Of a DNA stretch of 64,000 nucleotides, positions 17,188 through 24,659 are shown piece by piece (positions within the stretch are counted from its first letter, which is position 1; each line of letters opens with the position of its first letter). Below the pieces are notes generated by a model, which saw only the letters and a list, made by a program, of their open reading frames with translations, was not told the DNA's origin and made no database searches. The translations under genes were made by a program, and so were the position numbers. Location: assembly GCA_964439395.1 (NCBI GenBank), contig CAYTNV010000002.1, positions 160,108-224,107 on the forward strand, given 5' to 3'. This DNA comes from JAUUSJ01 sp964439395. Its GTDB lineage: Bacteria > Bacillota > Clostridia > Lachnospirales > Lachnospiraceae.

Positions 17188-18582
17188 ATGAAATTATATA
17201 ATACAATGTCAAAACAAAAAGAAGAGTTTATCCCAGTACAAGAGGGAAAAGTAGGAATGTATGTATGTGGACCAACTGTTTATAATTTTATTCATATTGG
17301 AAATGCAAGACCGATGATTGTATTTGATACAGTACGTCGTTATTTTGAGTATAAGGGATATGATGTAAATTATGTATCTAATTTCACAGATGTAGATGAT
17401 AAAATTATTAAAAAATCTATTGAGGAGGGAATCCCAGCAAGTGAAGTTTCCGAGCGTTATATTGCAGAGTGTAAAAAAGATATGGAGGCAATGAATATTA
17501 AGCCAGCTACACATCATCCAAAGGCAACAGAAGAAATTGATGGAATGATTGATATGATTGAACATTTAATAGAGGAAGGTTTTGCCTATGAAGTAAATGG
17601 AACTGTATATTTTCGCACAAGAAAATTCGAAGATTATGGTAAATTATCGAAGAAGAACCTAGATGATTTATCTGCAGGTATCCGCATCGCAGTAAGCGAT
17701 GAGAAGGAAGATTCTATGGATTTTGTTCTTTGGAAACCTAAAAAAGAGGGTGAGCCAGCATGGATATCTCCATGGGGAGAGGGAAGACCAGGATGGCATA
17801 TTGAGTGTTCTGTTATGTCTAAAAAATATATCGGAGATACATTGGATATTCACGCAGGTGGAGAAGATCTTATTTTTCCGCACCATGAAAATGAGATTGC
17901 ACAAAGCGAGTGTTGTAACCACGCTGTATTTTCAAAGTATTGGATGCATAATGGATTTTTAAATATTGATAATAGGAAAATGTCAAAATCCGCTGGAAAC
18001 TTCTTTACAGTAAGAGAAATCAGTGAGAAATATCCGCTACAAGTTATCCGTTTCTTTATGTTGAGTGCACATTATAGAAGTCCACTTAATTTTAGTGATA
18101 CATTAGTAGAAGCTTCCCAAAATGGATTAAATCGTATTTTGACAGCGGTCGATATGTTAAGAAGAGAGAAGGAAAATTTGCCAAAGAAAGAGGCAGATGA
18201 GGCCGAGAGTGTTAATACAAAGACAGTAGAAGAATTAGTTAAGAAATACGAAGAAGCAATGGAGGATGATTTTAATACGGCAGATGCTATCTCCGCTATT
18301 TTTGAACTTGTCAAATTAGCCAATACAACAGTAAAGGATGGCTCTAAGGCATATGCAGAGCTTTTATTAAGTACAATTGAAAAACTTTGCGATATTTTAG
18401 GTATTATTACAGAGAAAAAAGAAGAGATACTTGACGAGGAAATTGAGGCATTGATTGCTGAGAGACAGGCTGCCAGAAAAGAGAGAAATTTTGCTAGAGC
18501 AGATGAGATTCGTAATTCATTATTAGAAAAGGGTATTATCTTAGAAGATACTAGAGCAGGTGTTAGATGGAAAAGAGCATAG
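17188..18582 (+). CDS. cysS: Cysteinyl-tRNA synthetase
   Basis: Class I enzyme charging tRNA-Cys. HIGH motif as HIGN in FIHIGNARPMI, KMSKS in NRKMSKSAGN. The zinc site includes Cys28 in VCGPTVYN, the ECSVMS Cys and the HHENEIAQSE residues. 464 residues, normal. AGGAGG precedes the ATG. Controlled by the T-box directly upstream and overlapping mrnC by 16 bp, so mrnC and rlmB probably respond to cysteine charging too. Confidence 0.97.
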   Translation: MKLYNTMSKQKEEFIPVQEGKVGMYVCGPTVYNFIHIGNARPMIVFDTVRRYFEYKGYDVNYVSNFTDVDDKIIKKSIEEGIPASEVSERYIAECKKDMEAMNIKPATHHPKATEEIDGMIDMIEHLIEEGFAYEVNGTVYFRTRKFEDYGKLSKKNLDDLSAGIRIAVSDEKEDSMDFVLWKPKKEGEPAWISPWGEGRPGWHIECSVMSKKYIGDTLDIHAGGEDLIFPHHENEIAQSECCNHAVFSKYWMHNGFLNIDNRKMSKSAGNFFTVREISEKYPLQVIRFFMLSAHYRSPLNFSDTLVEASQNGLNRILTAVDMLRREKENLPKKEADEAESVNTKTVEELVKKYEEAMEDDFNTADAISAIFELVKLANTTVKDGSKAYAELLLSTIEKLCDILGIITEKKEEILDEEIEALIAERQAARKERNFARADEIRNSLLEKGIILEDTRAGVRWKRA

Positions 18583-18992
18583 AAGAGTATATAATAGAGG
18601 AGCTTGGTCTTAGAAAGTTGGACGTAAAAACGTATTCTCCGCTTTCTCTTGCTTATATGGGTGACTGTGTGTATGAATTATTGATTCGTACTATTTTAGT
18701 AAATAAAAAAAATGATAAGGTAAACCATTACCATAAAAAAGCAAGCGCCCTGGTTAAAGCCGAGGCGCAGGCAAATTTGATTAAAAAATTAGAGCCTATA
18801 TTGACAGAGGAGGAACATGCCGTTTATAAAAGAGGACGAAATGCAAAATCTGTTACGACAGCAAAAAATGCGACTGTCATCGACTATCGTATGGCGACAG
18901 GATTTGAGGCTTTGATAGGCTATTTATATTTAAAAAAAGATTTAAAAAGAATCATAGATTTGATAAAATTTGGATTAGAGATAGGAGAGTAG
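18567..18992 (+). CDS. mrnC: Mini-ribonuclease 3
   Basis: 141-residue RNase III catalytic domain without the double-stranded-RNA-binding domain; matures 23S rRNA in Firmicutes. Core SLAYMGDCVYELLIR corresponds to the RNase III signature, and ATGFEALIGYLYL carries the second acidic site. Starts inside cysS with GCAGGTG upstream. Order cysS-mrnC-rlmB as in B. subtilis. Confidence 0.93.
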   Translation: MEKSIEEYIIEELGLRKLDVKTYSPLSLAYMGDCVYELLIRTILVNKKNDKVNHYHKKASALVKAEAQANLIKKLEPILTEEEHAVYKRGRNAKSVTTAKNATVIDYRMATGFEALIGYLYLKKDLKRIIDLIKFGLEIGE

Positions 18993-18995
18993 AAT

Positions 18996-19745
18996 TTGCG
19001 ATACGAAGAGTTTAAGATAGAGGGAAGAAACGCTGTACTTGAGGCATTTCGCGCAAAAAAGACGATTGATAAGCTATTCGTTCTAGATGGCTGTCAAGAT
19101 GGACCAATTAAAAGTATTTTAAGGGAGGCGAAAAAACAAGATACAATTGTAAATTTTGTCTCAAAGGATAGATTAAATCAAATGTCGGAGAGTAAAAATC
19201 ATCAGGGAGTCATCGCCCAGGCTGCAGCTTATGAGTACGCGAGTATTGATGATATGTTCACACTCGCAGAGGAAAGGAAGGAGCCAGTCTTTTTATTTGT
19301 TTTAGATGAGATTGAAGATCCACATAATCTTGGAGCAATTATTCGAACAGCAAATTTGGCTGGAGCTCACGGTGTTATTATTCCAAAGAGAAGAGCAGTT
19401 GGTCTTACTGCGATTGCGGCCAAAACTTCTGCTGGTGCTATCAACTATACGCCTGTTGCCAAGGTGACTAATATTCCAAAGACAATTGATGAGTTAAAAG
19501 ATAGAGGTGTTTGGTTTGTGTGCGCAGATATGGATGGTCAGAGTATGTATGATTTAAATCTTACAGGTTCGATTGGTCTTGTCATTGGAAATGAGGGCAA
19601 GGGAGTAAGTCGTCTTGTGAGAGAAAAATGCGATTATATCGCTTCTATTCCTATGAAGGGAGATATAGATTCTTTGAATGCATCTGTAGCAGCAGGTGTT
19701 ATGGCTTATGAGATAGTGAGACAAAGAATTCAAAATGGAAAATAG
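18996..19745 (+). CDS. rlmB: TrmH-family 23S rRNA (guanosine-2'-O)-methyltransferase
   Basis: SPOUT-fold enzyme with an N-terminal RNA-binding L7Ae-like part (EGRNAVLEAF). The knotted SAM-binding motifs are LDEIEDPHNLGAIIRTA, LVIGNEGKGVS and SIPMKGDIDSLNASVAAGVM. 249 residues. TTG start with AGGAGAG 10 nt upstream, 3 nt after mrnC. RlmB by gene neighbourhood and length; a closely related TrmH paralogue cannot be fully excluded. Confidence 0.9.
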   Translation: MRYEEFKIEGRNAVLEAFRAKKTIDKLFVLDGCQDGPIKSILREAKKQDTIVNFVSKDRLNQMSESKNHQGVIAQAAAYEYASIDDMFTLAEERKEPVFLFVLDEIEDPHNLGAIIRTANLAGAHGVIIPKRRAVGLTAIAAKTSAGAINYTPVAKVTNIPKTIDELKDRGVWFVCADMDGQSMYDLNLTGSIGLVIGNEGKGVSRLVREKCDYIASIPMKGDIDSLNASVAAGVMAYEIVRQRIQNGK

Positions 19746-19912
19746 AAAGACTAACTATTGAAAGTCAAGTCTAAAAGGAAGATTTTTTGAATGAATTGCC
19801 AAAATGCATTTCAGATAAAAAAGAACCGAAAATTAGTTCTTAGTACCTTGAAAACTGCATGACAATAAGAGCATCTTTACAGGTGCTCAAAAGGAGATAT
19901 TTACTGAAAAAA

Positions 19913-20822
19913 TTAAGACGCTTTGATATATCGCTGACTGGATTTTTCCACTGCGAAAATCGGCCGTACCAGTTTCTTCGCGGCATGGGATAAAGCAACG
20001 TTGGGATACAAGCTGCCAAGATTGGTGAGTTGAAGGAGATATTCCTGCATAAGACAGTATCTTATCAGGGGAATCAAATCTGCTGAAATCACCAATCTCA
20101 TTATCTGGTTCACGGATGAGTTTGATGGCATGTTTTAACTCCAATGACTTGGCAGGCATATGTGAGCCGATAGAGGCTCTTGCAGCATCTCGGAGTGTGG
20201 CGGCAATATCCTTACCATAGCGACCATTTGAGGATTTTAATAACAGATTTGTAGGTCTTGTAAGATGTGCCGAAGCAATAGACCTTGCACTTGGAAACGC
20301 GGAAAGAAGTGCATAAACAGATGCCATATGAAGTGTTGAAACTAACTTCTCAAGTTCAGGAAAGAGAATCGTTACAAGACGTGAAATAGATTGTTTTAAT
20401 TGAGCACGTTCTTTTACTTTATCAAAACGATAACGAGTTAATAACTTTAATTCTTCATTGTGGTATGATACGTCTGAGTAGGACTTCAGGTTCACATCAG
20501 ACATAATCACAGAAGTGATTGCATGGACATCAACTTGATCCGTTTTCGTCTTTCTAAGGCTAAGACTTTTTCTGTAAAGATTGGTATGTAACGGGTTGAT
20601 AATAAAAGTCGGGTAACCTTTATCAAGAAGAAAAATCAGAAGATTGTAACTATAGTGTCCAGTGGCTTCCAGTCCTACTTTTACTTTGGTTAAATCTTCT
20701 GATATGGATTCGATTCTTCGATAAAGTCCCTTAAATCCTTCCCTGTTGTTGGATACAGTACTCCTTTGAATAAATATTTGATATTGTTTAGAACCACTGG
20801 AGCTCCCTGCGATTATAACCTC
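19913..20822 (-). pseudogene. Degenerate IS110-family transposase
   Basis: On the minus strand the frame reads GLEATGHYSYNL, INPLHTNLYRKS and KTDQVDVHAI, typical of the IS110 DEDD N-terminal domain, then IREPDNEIGDFSRF and YAGISPSTHQS of the C-terminal Tnp20 domain. The end, YPNVALSHAAKKLVRPIF, is in another frame, and about 80 expected residues between are missing. The N-terminus runs into an in-frame stop near 20826, with no start and no GxDVS-type first Asp. So it is broken at both ends. It separates rlmB from sigH, which are otherwise close neighbours in Firmicutes. Confidence 0.8.
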
Positions 20823-21008
20823 GTTCTAAATAAACCGTCATGCGGCATCTAACTGATTAACAATATACAAAGAGACTGTGGTTGTAGCTTTTCTAGAACC
20901 ATCCAGTGGTAGGAAAATAGAAACAATGCACAGTATCTCTAATAGTATAACACACAGACCTTGGAGAGGGTCTATAAACACTACTACTATATAATACGAG
21001 GAAAATAC
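20823..21008. other. Intergenic DNA between the IS110 relic and sigH
   Basis: Non-coding. The part next to the relic corresponds to the upstream non-coding end of an IS110 element, the region that encodes the bridge RNA in characterised members. The sigH promoter and ribosome site (CGAGG) must lie in the right part. No clean -35/-10 pair could be called. Confidence 0.35.
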
Positions 21009-21629
21009 ATGACAATATATAAAGTGGATTCAGACAAGGAAGCTGTACAGTCGAGTCAAAATGGGGATATGGAGGCAATGGAATACTTGCTTGAGAAATA
21101 TTCTCCATTAGTAAAGAAGAAGTCTAGAAAAATGTATTTAATGGGTGGAGAGCAAGAAGACATTATTCAAGAGGGAATGATTGGTCTTTATAAGGCAATA
21201 AGAAGTTATGATGTGGAAAATGAGCAGGGAAGTTTTCTCGGTTTTGCTGATATGTGCATCACAAGACAGATATATACAGCAATTACTAAATCAAATCGTC
21301 AAAAGCATCGGCCCTTAAACGAATATGTATCTTTTTACGAGCCGCTGTATCAGAGCGAGGAGGAGGAGGCAAAGCCTCTTTTACTTGACCTGCTATTAGA
21401 CCAAGAAATCACGACGAACCCAGAGAAAATATTTCTTGACAAGGAAGAGAAGCATATGTTAGAATCTATAATTGTTGAGAGACTTAGTAGCTTTGAGAAT
21501 AAGGTATTAACCCTTTATCTAAAAGGTAAAAAGTATTCTGAAATCTCAGAAGCTCTTAATACGACAACAAAGCGAGTGGATAATGCTATTCAGCGAATTC
21601 GAAGAAAGTTGATGGGCTTGAAGAGATAA
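21009..21629 (+). CDS. sigH: RNA polymerase sigma factor SigH (Spo0H)
   Basis: Early stationary-phase/sporulation sigma factor. Region 2 (EYLLEKYSPLVKKKSRKMYL, EDIIQEGMIGLYKAIRSYD) and region 4 (VLTLYLKGKKYSEISEALNT, DNAIQRIRRKL) are present with no sigma-54 or anti-sigma features. 206 residues from the ATG at 21009 with ACGAGG 7 nt upstream. An ATG 16 codons earlier lacks a ribosome site. The gene order cysS-mrnC-rlmB-(IS110)-sigH supports Spo0H over other sigma-30-type factors. The stop codon abuts tRNA-Thr. Confidence 0.9.
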   Translation: MTIYKVDSDKEAVQSSQNGDMEAMEYLLEKYSPLVKKKSRKMYLMGGEQEDIIQEGMIGLYKAIRSYDVENEQGSFLGFADMCITRQIYTAITKSNRQKHRPLNEYVSFYEPLYQSEEEEAKPLLLDLLLDQEITTNPEKIFLDKEEKHMLESIIVERLSSFENKVLTLYLKGKKYSEISEALNTTTKRVDNAIQRIRRKLMGLKR

Positions 21630-21702
21630 GCTGCCTTGGCTCAGTCGGTAGAGCGTCGCCTTGGTAAGGCGGAGGTCGGGGGTTCAAGTCCCCTAGGCAG
21701 CT
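21630..21702 (+). tRNA. tRNA-Thr (anticodon GGT)
   Basis: Folds into a full cloverleaf: acceptor GCTGCCT/AGGCAGC, D-arm GCTC..GAGC, anticodon stem TCGCC/GGCGG with loop TTGGTAA (anticodon GGT at positions 34-36), T-arm GGGGG-TTCAAGT-CCCCT, discriminator T. CCA is not encoded. It starts on the base right after the sigH stop, so it is probably cotranscribed. Its 3' half is the attachment site of the element that follows. Confidence 0.97.
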
Positions 21703-21716
21703 TAGAGAAAACCTTG
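21661..21716. repeat. Left attachment site (attL) inside tRNA-Thr
   Basis: 56-bp sequence from the tRNA anticodon loop to just past the 3' end, repeated at 33846-33901 with two mismatches. This copy completes a functional tRNA. Confidence 0.9.
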
Positions 21717-21735
21717 ATTTTATCAGGGTTTTTTC
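21711..21735 (+). terminator. Terminator of tRNA-Thr / sigH transcript
   Basis: ACCTTGAT (21711-21718) pairs with ATCAGGGT (21722-21729), followed by TTTTTCTTTTT. The first arm lies in the att repeat. Confidence 0.7.
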
Positions 21736-21750
21736 TTTTTACGATAAAGA

Positions 21751-21778
21751 AACCGCCCGATTATGGACGGTTTTTTTT
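21751..21778. terminator. Hairpin with T8 near the left end of the element
   Basis: AACCGCCC / GGACGGTT followed by T8 on the plus strand. It could also stop the leftward integrase transcript, since its minus-strand exit is moderately T-rich. Confidence 0.55.
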
Positions 21779-21781
21779 AAA

Positions 21782-21802
21782 TTTGACTAACATTTGACTA
21801 AC
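21782..21802. repeat. Left integrase arm-type sites (2 x TTTGACTAAC)
   Basis: TTTGACTAAC at 21782-21791 and 21793-21802, 11-bp period, with a degenerate copy near 21823. The same decamer occurs three times at 33686-33717 next to the other att site. This pattern is expected for arm-binding sites of a tyrosine integrase. Confidence 0.65.
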
Positions 21803-21838
21803 GTTGTTCTAAAAAGAACTGATATTCGATTAACGGTG

Positions 21839-23191
21839 TTATGAAAAGTTATTTGTCAGTATATTTTCCATGATATTGGCGGCTTCTTGATTTTTACTTT
21901 TAAAGAAATAAGAATAGATGTTCAAGGTAGTAGTAGGATTTGCGTGTCCCAAAATTCCAGCTACTGAACGAGCATCCATACCATTCGCAATCAAGATAGA
22001 AGCGGCAGTATGCCTTAAATGGTGCTGTGTCGCATTGGCAGGAATTTTATGCTCGTCATCTGTTGCCACATTTTCGTTATAAATTCGGACAATTTTCTTG
22101 AATTTGTGGTAAGGACTTGAAGGATGGATTTGTTTGCCGTTATCTTGTATGAAGATATAATTTTTGTCGAATTCTTTTCCTCTATAGCCTTGCCAGTAAG
22201 TCCCTAGCTTTAGGCTCATCTCCATCTGTTCTTTTTTCCATTGTCTTAGTATATTCGTGACAATAGGCGGAACGATAGGAGTTCTTGAGCTATGTGTTTT
22301 GGTATCCTTGTGAATGATTCGCTTATCTGCGTAGGCGGTGGATTTATTAATACGCACTTCACCCGATAAAAGGTCAATATCTTCCCACGTAAAAGAAATA
22401 TTTTCTCCTCGTCTATCTCCAACGAATAGCGCCAGATAAAAATAAGCCCGCCACATAAGAGGTAGTTTCCAGGATTGTGTATATTCTGGTACTAGGTAAC
22501 GAGTTCCATTCTTATTTGTGCGATAATGCGCTTCATGTTTTATCTGTATAGGGTTATCTAACGCCCATAGAAACCATTTTGTCTGTTCAATGGTGAAATA
22601 TTCCACCTGGTACTCTTTGCGGGCTTTTTGGGGCCTCTTCTGCCTTCCTATGCAAACGAGAGGATTGACTCGTAAAAGTCCCTCACCAACCGCATAAGAC
22701 ATCATAGAGGAGACAAGGCAACGGTCTTTATAAATGGTAGACTCACTGTAAGCGCCAGATTTTCCATCCAGTCTTACGCCGTCTTTTCGCATTTCTTTTG
22801 CATAATCATTTAAAGTTTTTGGGATAACATCACCTATTTTTATATGACCTATCTTTGGCAAAATACGATTTTCTAAATTATTTTTATATCCGACCCAACT
22901 AGTAAAGGCTAAATATTCGCCATCATTTTCGTCTGTAGGTGGCTTCATATCCTCCAGATAGAGCTTTGCGAGGTCGCTTAATGTCATTCTTTGTCCTTTA
23001 ATATTTGTGCCTGCTTTAACATCTCTTTCAAAATCTACGGCAAAGACTTCCAACGCTTTTGCTATCTGTCTTTTAGTCATACCAGGCTCTGGGGTATAGG
23101 TAGCAGTCTCTATAATTTGGCTACCATCCGATTTGCGCCCATTGCTGACTGTGACTTGATATGTGTTTCCCCTTTTTCTAATGCTTGCCAT
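21839..23191 (-). CDS. Tyrosine recombinase integrase
   Basis: Site-specific recombinase that inserts and excises the element at tRNA-Thr. 450 residues: an N-terminal arm-binding AP2-like part (MASIRKRGNTYQVTVSNGRK), SAM-like core-binding domain, then a catalytic domain with Arg in LFVGDRRGE, HHLRHT (His-x-x-Arg), GHANPTTT His and the nucleophile Tyr in LNIYSYF. All the Arg-His-Arg-His-Tyr residues appear present. ATG at 23191 is preceded by GGGAGG; an ATG six codons upstream is not. The gene sits next to the tRNA, as in Gram-positive islands. Confidence 0.95.
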   Translation of the reverse strand: MASIRKRGNTYQVTVSNGRKSDGSQIIETATYTPEPGMTKRQIAKALEVFAVDFERDVKAGTNIKGQRMTLSDLAKLYLEDMKPPTDENDGEYLAFTSWVGYKNNLENRILPKIGHIKIGDVIPKTLNDYAKEMRKDGVRLDGKSGAYSESTIYKDRCLVSSMMSYAVGEGLLRVNPLVCIGRQKRPQKARKEYQVEYFTIEQTKWFLWALDNPIQIKHEAHYRTNKNGTRYLVPEYTQSWKLPLMWRAYFYLALFVGDRRGENISFTWEDIDLLSGEVRINKSTAYADKRIIHKDTKTHSSRTPIVPPIVTNILRQWKKEQMEMSLKLGTYWQGYRGKEFDKNYIFIQDNGKQIHPSSPYHKFKKIVRIYNENVATDDEHKIPANATQHHLRHTAASILIANGMDARSVAGILGHANPTTTLNIYSYFFKSKNQEAANIMENILTNNFS

Positions 23192-23213
23192 AAAATTCCT
23201 CCCTCGCAATATA

Positions 23214-23900
23214 TTAAGATTTTTTAATTTGGTTTAGTTGTTCTTCAAGCGATTGTATTCTAATTCGTTCTTCTAATAAGTCGATTGTATTTTGCGCCGC
23301 TTGTGATACGGAAGCGCTAAACGATTCTTTTATAAAACGTAAAATCATATCGAAGGAATCAACAGCTTTAAATCTTAGAATAGCATCAACTTCTCTTTTG
23401 TCAGTAATGTGTTTTTTAGTTCCAGTGATGTGTTCGTTGATTTGAATATCTGCGAAAGTGCTAGTATTGGCATATAACCATAATTCACCCAGTAATAGTT
23501 CGAGCAAATTATTTTCGGCACAAAGTCTATGAAGGACATCACGCTTAATTTCTGATAAATTTTTTAATACTGTAATAGTGTCAGCTGAAAGCCCTAAGTC
23601 ATTGGCAATATTCATGGTCTGGTTTTCCATTACGTCCGTGTATCCCATTAAAAAATCAACAGATACATCGAGATTGAAGTTTTCTATAAAATAGGTTTTG
23701 TATGCGTGTATATGGTATAGTGATAAATTTTTATCTCCACTTTCAAGGGTTGATATGTCGTTTTTAGTAAATCCTGTTTCTTTTATGAATTCTGCTTGCG
23801 TTTTATGTGCTATTTCTTTTCTTAGTTTAATTAAATTACTTATTCGTTGCTTACTGCATTGGGCAGAGTAAGTTTTTTTAATCTGGTCAGACGAATACAA
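23214..23900 (-). CDS. CI-like repressor with N-terminal XRE helix-turn-helix
   Basis: 228 residues from a TTG at 23900 with AGGAGG 7 nt upstream. Upstream ATGs in the same frame would run through the operator region and lack ribosome sites. The HTH spans about residues 18-60 (LIKLRKEIAHKTQAEFIKETGFTKNDISTLESGDKNLS). The rest is helical with no LexA-type Ser-Lys peptidase motif that I can see. Derepression would therefore be by a partner protein, as in Stl of SaPIs, not by self-cleavage. Cotranscribed with int, divergent from the Cro-like gene. Confidence 0.75.
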   Translation of the reverse strand: MYSSDQIKKTYSAQCSKQRISNLIKLRKEIAHKTQAEFIKETGFTKNDISTLESGDKNLSLYHIHAYKTYFIENFNLDVSVDFLMGYTDVMENQTMNIANDLGLSADTITVLKNLSEIKRDVLHRLCAENNLLELLLGELWLYANTSTFADIQINEHITGTKKHITDKREVDAILRFKAVDSFDMILRFIKESFSASVSQAAQNTIDLLEERIRIQSLEEQLNQIKKS

Positions 23901-23928
23901 TATAATACCTCCTATCACAAAAAAATAT

Positions 23929-24042
23929 TTGATAACAAAATTTAAAATGTTATCATAAATTAAGTTTTTTGATAAATGCATTGCAAAGCATTTCAAGATG
24001 ATTTAAAGTAATTATTGATAACAGAAACAATGATGTTATCAA
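23929..24042. promoter_or_regulatory. Divergent control region with two matched operators
   Basis: TTGATAAC-N12-GTTATCAT (23929-23956) and TTGATAAC-N12-GTTATCAA (24015-24042), identical half-sites and spacing, 86 bp apart centre to centre. They lie between the CI-like and Cro-like genes. A rightward promoter candidate, TTGCAA-N17-TAAAGT, ends next to the second site. Binding by the CI-like and/or Cro-like protein is inferred. Confidence 0.7.
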
Positions 24043-24101
24043 ATAATATATATCAGCTACAAAAATATGTCAAGAAAAAAATACAGAAAGGAGGTATCAA
24101 T

Positions 24102-24281
24102 ATGCGACATGCTAATAAAGATATTTATGATTATGCACGCATTAAAGATGTTAGAATGTGGCGTATTGCCCAAGTGCTTGAGATGCACGATAGCAATTTG
24201 TCGAGAATGTTACGCAAGGAGTTACCAGCCAATAAAAAAGAGCAAATTAAGCGAATTATCGACAAGTTGACGGAAGAATAA
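24102..24281 (+). CDS. Small Cro-like HTH protein
   Basis: 59 residues from an ATG with AAGGAGG 9 nt upstream. IYDYARIKDVRMWRIAQVLEMHDSNLSRMLR has helix-turn-helix character (AQVLEMHDSNLSRML). First gene of the rightward operon, facing the repressor across the two operators, so a Cro-type early regulator is likely. Earlier in-frame ATGs fall in the operator. Confidence 0.65.
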   Translation: MRHANKDIYDYARIKDVRMWRIAQVLEMHDSNLSRMLRKELPANKKEQIKRIIDKLTEE

Positions 24282-24292
24282 AAACATGATAT

Positions 24293-24316
24293 CGGTTATC
24301 AAAAGAAAGATAACCG
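24293..24316. promoter_or_regulatory. Inverted repeat CGGTTATC-N8-GATAACCG
   Basis: Perfect 8-bp arms just after the Cro-like gene. The arms contain the same GTTATC/GATAAC core as the operators but in the opposite order. It may be a third regulator site or a weak hairpin. Confidence 0.45.
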
Positions 24317-24344
24317 TTCACCTTGAAAAAATTGGAGGTAGAAA

Positions 24345-24659
24345 ATGACAGGACAACAAACTTTTGACAAACTTGAAAACTTGATGTTTGAGCAAAGAAA
24401 AATTACAGAGGAAATGGAAAAAATTGTAAGAGAATTAACTCGACACAACACGGAAGTGCCTAAAATTGAAATGCAAGTTCCACGAAATGACGTTCCTGAA
24501 ATGATAACGCTGAAACAAGCAAGCGAAAAAACTGGAATTTCGTACTACATAATTAGAGGACTTTGCTTGGAAAATAAAATTACCTATATTAAATCTGGAA
24601 ACAAGTATCTGGTGAATTTTGGAAGTTTAGTTGATTTTTTGAATCGAGGTGAGTTATGA
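24345..24659 (+). CDS. Excisionase-family (HTH_17) DNA-binding protein
   Basis: 104 residues: an N-terminal coiled-coil-like part (QTFDKLENLMFEQRKITEEMEKIVRELTRH split by charged residues), then ITLKQASEKTGISYYIIRGLCLENKI, a winged-helix motif common in excisionases and satellite regulators, ending FGSLVDFLNRG. GGAGGT precedes the ATG. Stop and next start overlap (ATGA), so it is translationally coupled to the primase-helicase. Xis role inferred. Confidence 0.65.
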   Translation: MTGQQTFDKLENLMFEQRKITEEMEKIVRELTRHNTEVPKIEMQVPRNDVPEMITLKQASEKTGISYYIIRGLCLENKITYIKSGNKYLVNFGSLVDFLNRGEL

